From Catenovulum agarivorans DS-2 (GTDB lineage: Bacteria; Pseudomonadota; Gammaproteobacteria; Enterobacterales; Alteromonadaceae), in the NCBI RefSeq assembly GCF_000568405.1, contig NZ_ARZY01000034.1, forward strand, positions 1 to 47,933: a stretch of 47,933 nt of DNA, read 5' to 3'. Shown one piece after another: positions 44,229-47,933 of the stretch. The notes below the pieces were generated by a model, which was given only the letters and a program-made list of their open reading frames with translations, did not search any database and was not told where the DNA came from. A program made the translations under genes and the position numbers. The number at the start of each line of letters is the position of its first letter. Positions within the stretch are counted from its first letter, which is position 1.

Positions 44229-47200
44229 ATGCTAAGTTCTGACTTTAAAAAATTAACCTCTATATTCGGCATCTTTACTTTATTACTCGGCTTTATCGTC
44301 ATAATTGGTTGGTACACACATAACCAGCAACTGATACAAGTTTTACCGCACTTTGTGCCAATGCAGTACAACACTGCACTTGGTTTTTTACTGGCAGGCA
44401 TAGCATTAACTTGGTTAGCACATAAAAAAATTGTTCAGCCACTCGCTATTTTTCTATGCTTGATCGGTGGTGCAACATTGCTGGAATATCTGCTCGGAAG
44501 CGACTTTGGAATTGACCAGTTATTAATGGAACATTACGTAACAACAGAGACCTCTCATCCAGGCCGAATGGCACCAAACACCGCATTGTGCTTCTTTTTA
44601 ACAGGGCTTGCGATTAGCTTGCAGCGAACGGCTCATCGCTCGAAAATCATTACAATTTTGGCTAGCTTTATTATTAGCACCTTAATTGTCGCGTTAGGCC
44701 TAATTGCCTTGTCTGGCTACACAACAGGGTTAGAAACTACTTATGGTTGGGGTCATTACACCAGAATGGCAGTGCATACATCTATTGGTTTTATAGCTTT
44801 AGGTGTAGGTTTAATGTTGTCAATATTCAATCAATATAGGGCAGATGTTACAACTAAAGATTGGAGCTCTGCGGTTGCGACCGTTGGCTTGGTTGCGACT
44901 GTCATTATCTTATGGCAAACCTTGGTCGCGCTAGAGTCAAAAAATATTAAAGCTGCGATAGAAGACAATGCAATTAACGTTGCCAAAAGCATAGATACAC
45001 AGCTTGAACTATACAAACTGCCACTTCACCGTTTGGCACAACGAATCAGGCTATTAGATAACATAGACAACAATATATTAAGTAAGGATATCTCCAACTA
45101 TCTAAAAGATCATCCAAGCATAGTGGCAATTACTTTGCTTAAAGGCAATGACATCAAATACTTTGATTCTCTTGTTTACCAGAAGCCAAATCAAATTAGT
45201 GATATCACTAACCACATTGAAAACAAACAACACCATACAGATAAATACAATGGCTATTTTTCTCAAGTTACATTGAACAAACAACGCCAGCTCATCCATT
45301 ATATGATTGAGATAAAATCTAACTCTTTTCCAGCAAATTTAATCGCGGTCACATTAGATGTTCAAAATTTATTTGCTCAAACCAAACAGCAGCAAAATGA
45401 GTTAGGGTACAAACTATTAATCAATAGCAAAGAAATATCACAAGCCGTGAACTTAGAAACCGGAAGTGACAACAGACTTTTTGTTAAACAATGGCGACAA
45501 GTTAGGCCACTCAACCAACTTGACTGGCAAATAGAAGTGATACCCAAAAGCACTTTAGTTGAACAATTACGCACAGGGTTGACGGAAATCGTTCTAGCAT
45601 TTGGCATTGTTTTAAGTATTGCAATTGTTGTTGCTATTCGGTTATGGCAAATCGCAATTGAACGAGCTAAAGGACTAGAACAACAAAAAAGTAAGCTAGA
45701 GCTGGCCGCTGACATTGTCAATCTTGGCGTATGGCAATGGGATATACCGCAAAACACCCAAGAGTGGGATGAGCAGCTATGCAAAATTTACGCAGTACCT
45801 GAAGAAGTTAAGCAGAGTAACCAGTTTTATGAATTCTGGCAAAGTATGGTTCATCCAGATGATATTCAACAAGCTCAACAGCATTTAGATTCTGTTTTAG
45901 ATTCAGACGAAACGCGCTGGAACTCTGAATTTAGATTACTATTTCCAAACAATACCGTTAAACACATCTCGGCAAATGGTGTCATTATCAGAGATAATTC
46001 TGGGCGTGCAATTAGCATGCTTGGTACCAATTTAGATGTTACCGCCGAAAAAGAAATGCAAGCGAATCTAATTGCGTTACGAGAAAAAGCAGACGCAGCA
46101 AGTCAAGCCAAGAGCGACTTTTTGGCGAATATGAGTCATGAAATTAGAACACCGATGAACGGTATTATTGGATTAACTCAACTCGTATTATCAATGCCAT
46201 TAGACGAAAAAGTAAAACAGCATCTACAAAAAGTTGAAGACTCGTCTAAAGCATTACTGAATATCCTAAACGACATTTTGGATTACTCTAAAATCGAAGC
46301 TGGCAAGCTTAATGTTGTTGAAGAAGACTTTGATTTAGAAAGGCTGCTGACCACAACATCAGGCATATTAACGGTTAAAGCTGACGATAAACACAATGAA
46401 TTAAACTTTAAAATAGAGCCTGGAATTTCTCAGTTTTACCGTGGTGATTCGCTCAGACTAAGCCAAATTTTGAATAATTTAGTCGGCAATGCAATTAAAT
46501 TTACTGAAAACGGTTCGGTTACCATAACCGTTACCCAAAGCCATAAACAAGATTCAGTTTGGCTGACTTTTAGTGTTGAAGACACGGGTATTGGGATGTC
46601 TGAAGAACAAACAGCTAGGTTATTTCAGCCTTTTTCTCAAGCCGACCAATCAATCACACGGCGCTTTGGTGGCACGGGTTTAGGCTTAACAATAAGTAAA
46701 CGCTTAATTGATTTAATGGGCGGCGAAATAACGGTAGAAAGTGAACCGAATAAGGGCAGTATCTTTACCTTTAGTGTGCCAGTTAAAAAAGCGCGAAAGC
46801 CCAAAAAACTGGCACATAAACTTTCAGAGGGACTTAAAACCCTAGTTGTAGACGACAACCACGACACACTCGATATCATTAACGGAATACTTGAATCATG
46901 GAAGTTTCATGTTGATGTTACGGATGATCCACAGGTTGCGATGGATATGGTGATTAGCGCAGCCCAACAAAAGTCGCCGTACGATTTAATTATTGTTGAC
47001 TGGAAAATGCCCAAAATGGACGGCATTAAACTTACCAGCTATATCCAACAAAAACTCGGCCAACTGGAACTAGAACAAAGATGTACAATTGTGATGGTAA
47101 CAGCCTATGGTAAAGACCATGTACTAGAACAGACGCAACGCTTAAAAGTAGAGTTAGATGCTATTATTGAAAAACCAGTTTTTGCTTCGCATTTACATGA

Positions 47201-47666
47201 CGTTTTAGTTGATCTGCAAGCAGGTACTGGCTTTGGTGAGATTAAGCCGAATAACATCAGTGACAGTAATAATTGGAGCGGCATACCTCAACTAAATGGT
47301 AAACGGATCTTACTTGTCGAAGATAATGAGATTAACCAACTTGTCGCGATTGAGTTATTGAACAAGTTTGCTTTACAACCTGAGGTTGCAAACAATGGTA
47401 AGGAAGCGGTTGAACTGTTTGAACAATCAGAACAAAACTACGATTTAATTTTAATGGATTTACAAATGCCAGTCATGGACGGTTATGAAGCAACCAAAGC
47501 AATTAGAGAAAAAGAAAAAGGCAAACATGTGCCTATAATTGCGATGACAGCAGCAGCTATGGTTAAAGATGTAGAGGAAGTTATGGCCGCAGGCATGGAT
47601 GGACACATTTCAAAACCGATAGATGTTAAGTTGTTTATTCAAACTTTAAGTAAATTTTTATCTTAA
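44229..47666 (+). CDS. Hybrid sensor histidine kinase with two receiver domains
   Basis: An 1145-residue membrane kinase. The N-terminal block (about 10-235) holds around seven to eight hydrophobic helices of MASE-like type, with repeated QYNTALGFLLAG / APNTALCFFLTG / AVHTSIGFIALG phrases. A soluble extracytoplasmic sensor (about 250-435) and a further membrane helix (about 450-470) follow. Then come a PAS domain (about 490-615), HisKA with H637 (NMSHEIRTPMNG), HATPase with its N, G1 and G2 boxes (VGNAIKFTENG, DTGIGMS, GGTGLGL), and two receiver domains with phospho-acceptors D924 (VDWKMP) and D1077 (MDLQMP). No Hpt domain or separate regulator is adjacent, so the output is unknown. It is monocistronic. 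Confidence 0.95.
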   Translation: MLSSDFKKLTSIFGIFTLLLGFIVIIGWYTHNQQLIQVLPHFVPMQYNTALGFLLAGIALTWLAHKKIVQPLAIFLCLIGGATLLEYLLGSDFGIDQLLMEHYVTTETSHPGRMAPNTALCFFLTGLAISLQRTAHRSKIITILASFIISTLIVALGLIALSGYTTGLETTYGWGHYTRMAVHTSIGFIALGVGLMLSIFNQYRADVTTKDWSSAVATVGLVATVIILWQTLVALESKNIKAAIEDNAINVAKSIDTQLELYKLPLHRLAQRIRLLDNIDNNILSKDISNYLKDHPSIVAITLLKGNDIKYFDSLVYQKPNQISDITNHIENKQHHTDKYNGYFSQVTLNKQRQLIHYMIEIKSNSFPANLIAVTLDVQNLFAQTKQQQNELGYKLLINSKEISQAVNLETGSDNRLFVKQWRQVRPLNQLDWQIEVIPKSTLVEQLRTGLTEIVLAFGIVLSIAIVVAIRLWQIAIERAKGLEQQKSKLELAADIVNLGVWQWDIPQNTQEWDEQLCKIYAVPEEVKQSNQFYEFWQSMVHPDDIQQAQQHLDSVLDSDETRWNSEFRLLFPNNTVKHISANGVIIRDNSGRAISMLGTNLDVTAEKEMQANLIALREKADAASQAKSDFLANMSHEIRTPMNGIIGLTQLVLSMPLDEKVKQHLQKVEDSSKALLNILNDILDYSKIEAGKLNVVEEDFDLERLLTTTSGILTVKADDKHNELNFKIEPGISQFYRGDSLRLSQILNNLVGNAIKFTENGSVTITVTQSHKQDSVWLTFSVEDTGIGMSEEQTARLFQPFSQADQSITRRFGGTGLGLTISKRLIDLMGGEITVESEPNKGSIFTFSVPVKKARKPKKLAHKLSEGLKTLVVDDNHDTLDIINGILESWKFHVDVTDDPQVAMDMVISAAQQKSPYDLIIVDWKMPKMDGIKLTSYIQQKLGQLELEQRCTIVMVTAYGKDHVLEQTQRLKVELDAIIEKPVFASHLHDVLVDLQAGTGFGEIKPNNISDSNNWSGIPQLNGKRILLVEDNEINQLVAIELLNKFALQPEVANNGKEAVELFEQSEQNYDLILMDLQMPVMDGYEATKAIREKEKGKHVPIIAMTAAAMVKDVEEVMAAGMDGHISKPIDVKLFIQTLSKFLS

Positions 47667-47681
47667 CTTAAAGTTTGAATA
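47636..47681. repeat. 16-bp perfect inverted repeat across the kinase stop codon
   Basis: Arms TATTCAAACTTTAAGT (47636-47651) and ACTTAAAGTTTGAATA (47666-47681) with a 14-base AT-rich spacer that includes a run of five T. The left arm is coding; the stop codon touches the right arm. It may be a terminator stem or part of an element junction. Confidence 0.6.
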
Positions 47682-47686
47682 GACAC

Positions 47687-47711
47687 TGGTGAAACTTGCG
47701 CCGTTTCACCA
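47687..47711. terminator. Hairpin between the kinase and the phage-type replication gene
   Basis: Stem TGGTGAAAC / GTTTCACCA (9 bp) with a 7-base loop, between convergent genes. No T-run follows, so it may be a terminator or an element-borne stem-loop. Confidence 0.4.
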
Positions 47712-47721
47712 CTCACATCAA

Positions 47722-47749
47722 ATAGCCGATAATGTATATTTAGTGGTCT
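47722..47749. other. dif-like XerCD core (12-base match)
   Basis: ATAATGTATATT at 47729-47740 equals 12 consecutive bases of the E. coli dif site, covering the end of the XerC arm, the whole central TGTATA and the start of the XerD arm. The outer arms match poorly (about 6/11 and 5/11). Such half-good sites are typical of attP/att junctions of elements that use host XerC/XerD, and the site touches the stop codon of a phage-type replication gene. A chance match in AT-rich DNA is possible. Confidence 0.35.
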
Positions 47750-47933
47750 GATTCTGAAGGACTTTTCTTGTTTATATCTACACCTGTAATCTTCTCTATG
47801 ACTTTCACATGCCTATAATAAGTATCACGGCTACAAAGAAAATAAGGGTTCATTCCGCACCGCCATGTAATCCATGTACCACGGGCATTCACAGGTAATC
47901 TTGCTAGAGTTAGCTGATCTTTTTCGTTCAATA
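47740..47933 (-). CDS. C-terminal part of a phage replication protein (gene II/X type), partial
   Basis: The frame is open to the window edge, so the start is outside. About 64 C-terminal residues are visible. The pattern LARLPVNARGTWITWRCG followed by LCSRDTYYRHVKVIEKITGVDI matches the tail of filamentous-phage and related rolling-circle replication initiators, where a L..RTFYRHR....GIDI block near the C-terminus is characteristic. The catalytic HUH/Tyr region would lie upstream, beyond the window. Assignment is by remembered family pattern only. It suggests an inovirus-like prophage or plasmid-derived element begins here. Confidence 0.55.
   Translation of the reverse strand, partial: LNEKDQLTLARLPVNARGTWITWRCGMNPYFLCSRDTYYRHVKVIEKITGVDINKKSPSESDH

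Noticed and set aside
45377-45784. A 135-codon minus-strand frame inside the hybrid kinase gene
   Set aside because: Composition (Cys/His/Ser-rich) and position opposite a continuous, well-matched kinase gene mark it as a shadow.
1-47933. CRISPR array, rRNA, tRNA or intact transposase
   Set aside because: No regularly spaced repeats, no recognisable tRNA cloverleaf or rRNA conserved blocks, and no full transposase frame were seen by reading; a covariance-model scan would be the decisive check.

Overview
The window looks like a chromosomal segment of a marine gammaproteobacterium of the Alteromonadales (Alteromonadaceae/Catenovulum-like is my best guess; genus is inference). The DNA is AT-rich. 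Several gene blocks have the orders known in this group: dsbC-recJ, cysZ divergent from smc-zipA, epmC with yfcL, nrdA-nrdB-yfaE, ubiG beside gyrA, gyrA-serC-cmk-rpsA-ihfB-lapA-lapB-pyrF, and an SOS-type imuA-imuB-dnaE2 cassette. A canonical SMC rather than MukB next to zipA argues against Enterobacterales and Vibrionaceae.

Layout. 1-4.9 kb: a small exported helical protein, dsbC-recJ, a LacI-type regulator overlapping tadA, and a probable 41-residue basic protein not previously obvious. 5-11.5 kb: an NsrR-type Rrf2 regulator, cysZ, smc, zipA, then a Uma2-family gene where ligA commonly follows zipA. 11.5-16 kb: epmC, a NAD-kinase-like gene and yfcL on the minus strand, then trhO and an HDOD protein on the plus strand. 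15.7-22.2 kb, minus strand: rdgC, then the class Ia ribonucleotide reductase unit nrdA-nrdB-yfaE with a terminator-like hairpin between nrdA and nrdB, then ubiG with an overlapping HAD phosphatase. 22.4-31.2 kb, plus strand: gyrA, serC, cmk, rpsA, ihfB, lapA, lapB and pyrF, covering DNA topology, serine and pyrimidine metabolism, translation and LPS assembly control. 31.2-34.9 kb, minus strand: ldhA, a glutathione peroxidase, an AP2-like DNA-binding protein and sbcB.

35.0-38.8 kb is the most accessory-looking part. A frameshifted fragment of a tyrosine-recombinase integrase N-terminus is followed directly by two DUF262 genes joined by an ATGA overlap; only the second carries a DUF1524 HNH-like C-terminus. 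This is a candidate two-component nucleic-acid restriction (defence) module. Next comes a near-perfect LexA box driving imuA-imuB-dnaE2 (mutagenic translesion synthesis), then a large hybrid histidine kinase with two receiver domains.

At the right edge the minus strand carries what reads as the C-terminal end of a filamentous-phage (gene II/X-type) replication protein. Its stop codon touches a 12-base match to the core of the XerCD dif site, and a 16-bp perfect inverted repeat spans the end of the neighbouring kinase gene. This may be the edge of an inovirus-like prophage that continues outside the window. I saw no rRNA, tRNA, CRISPR array or complete insertion sequence.
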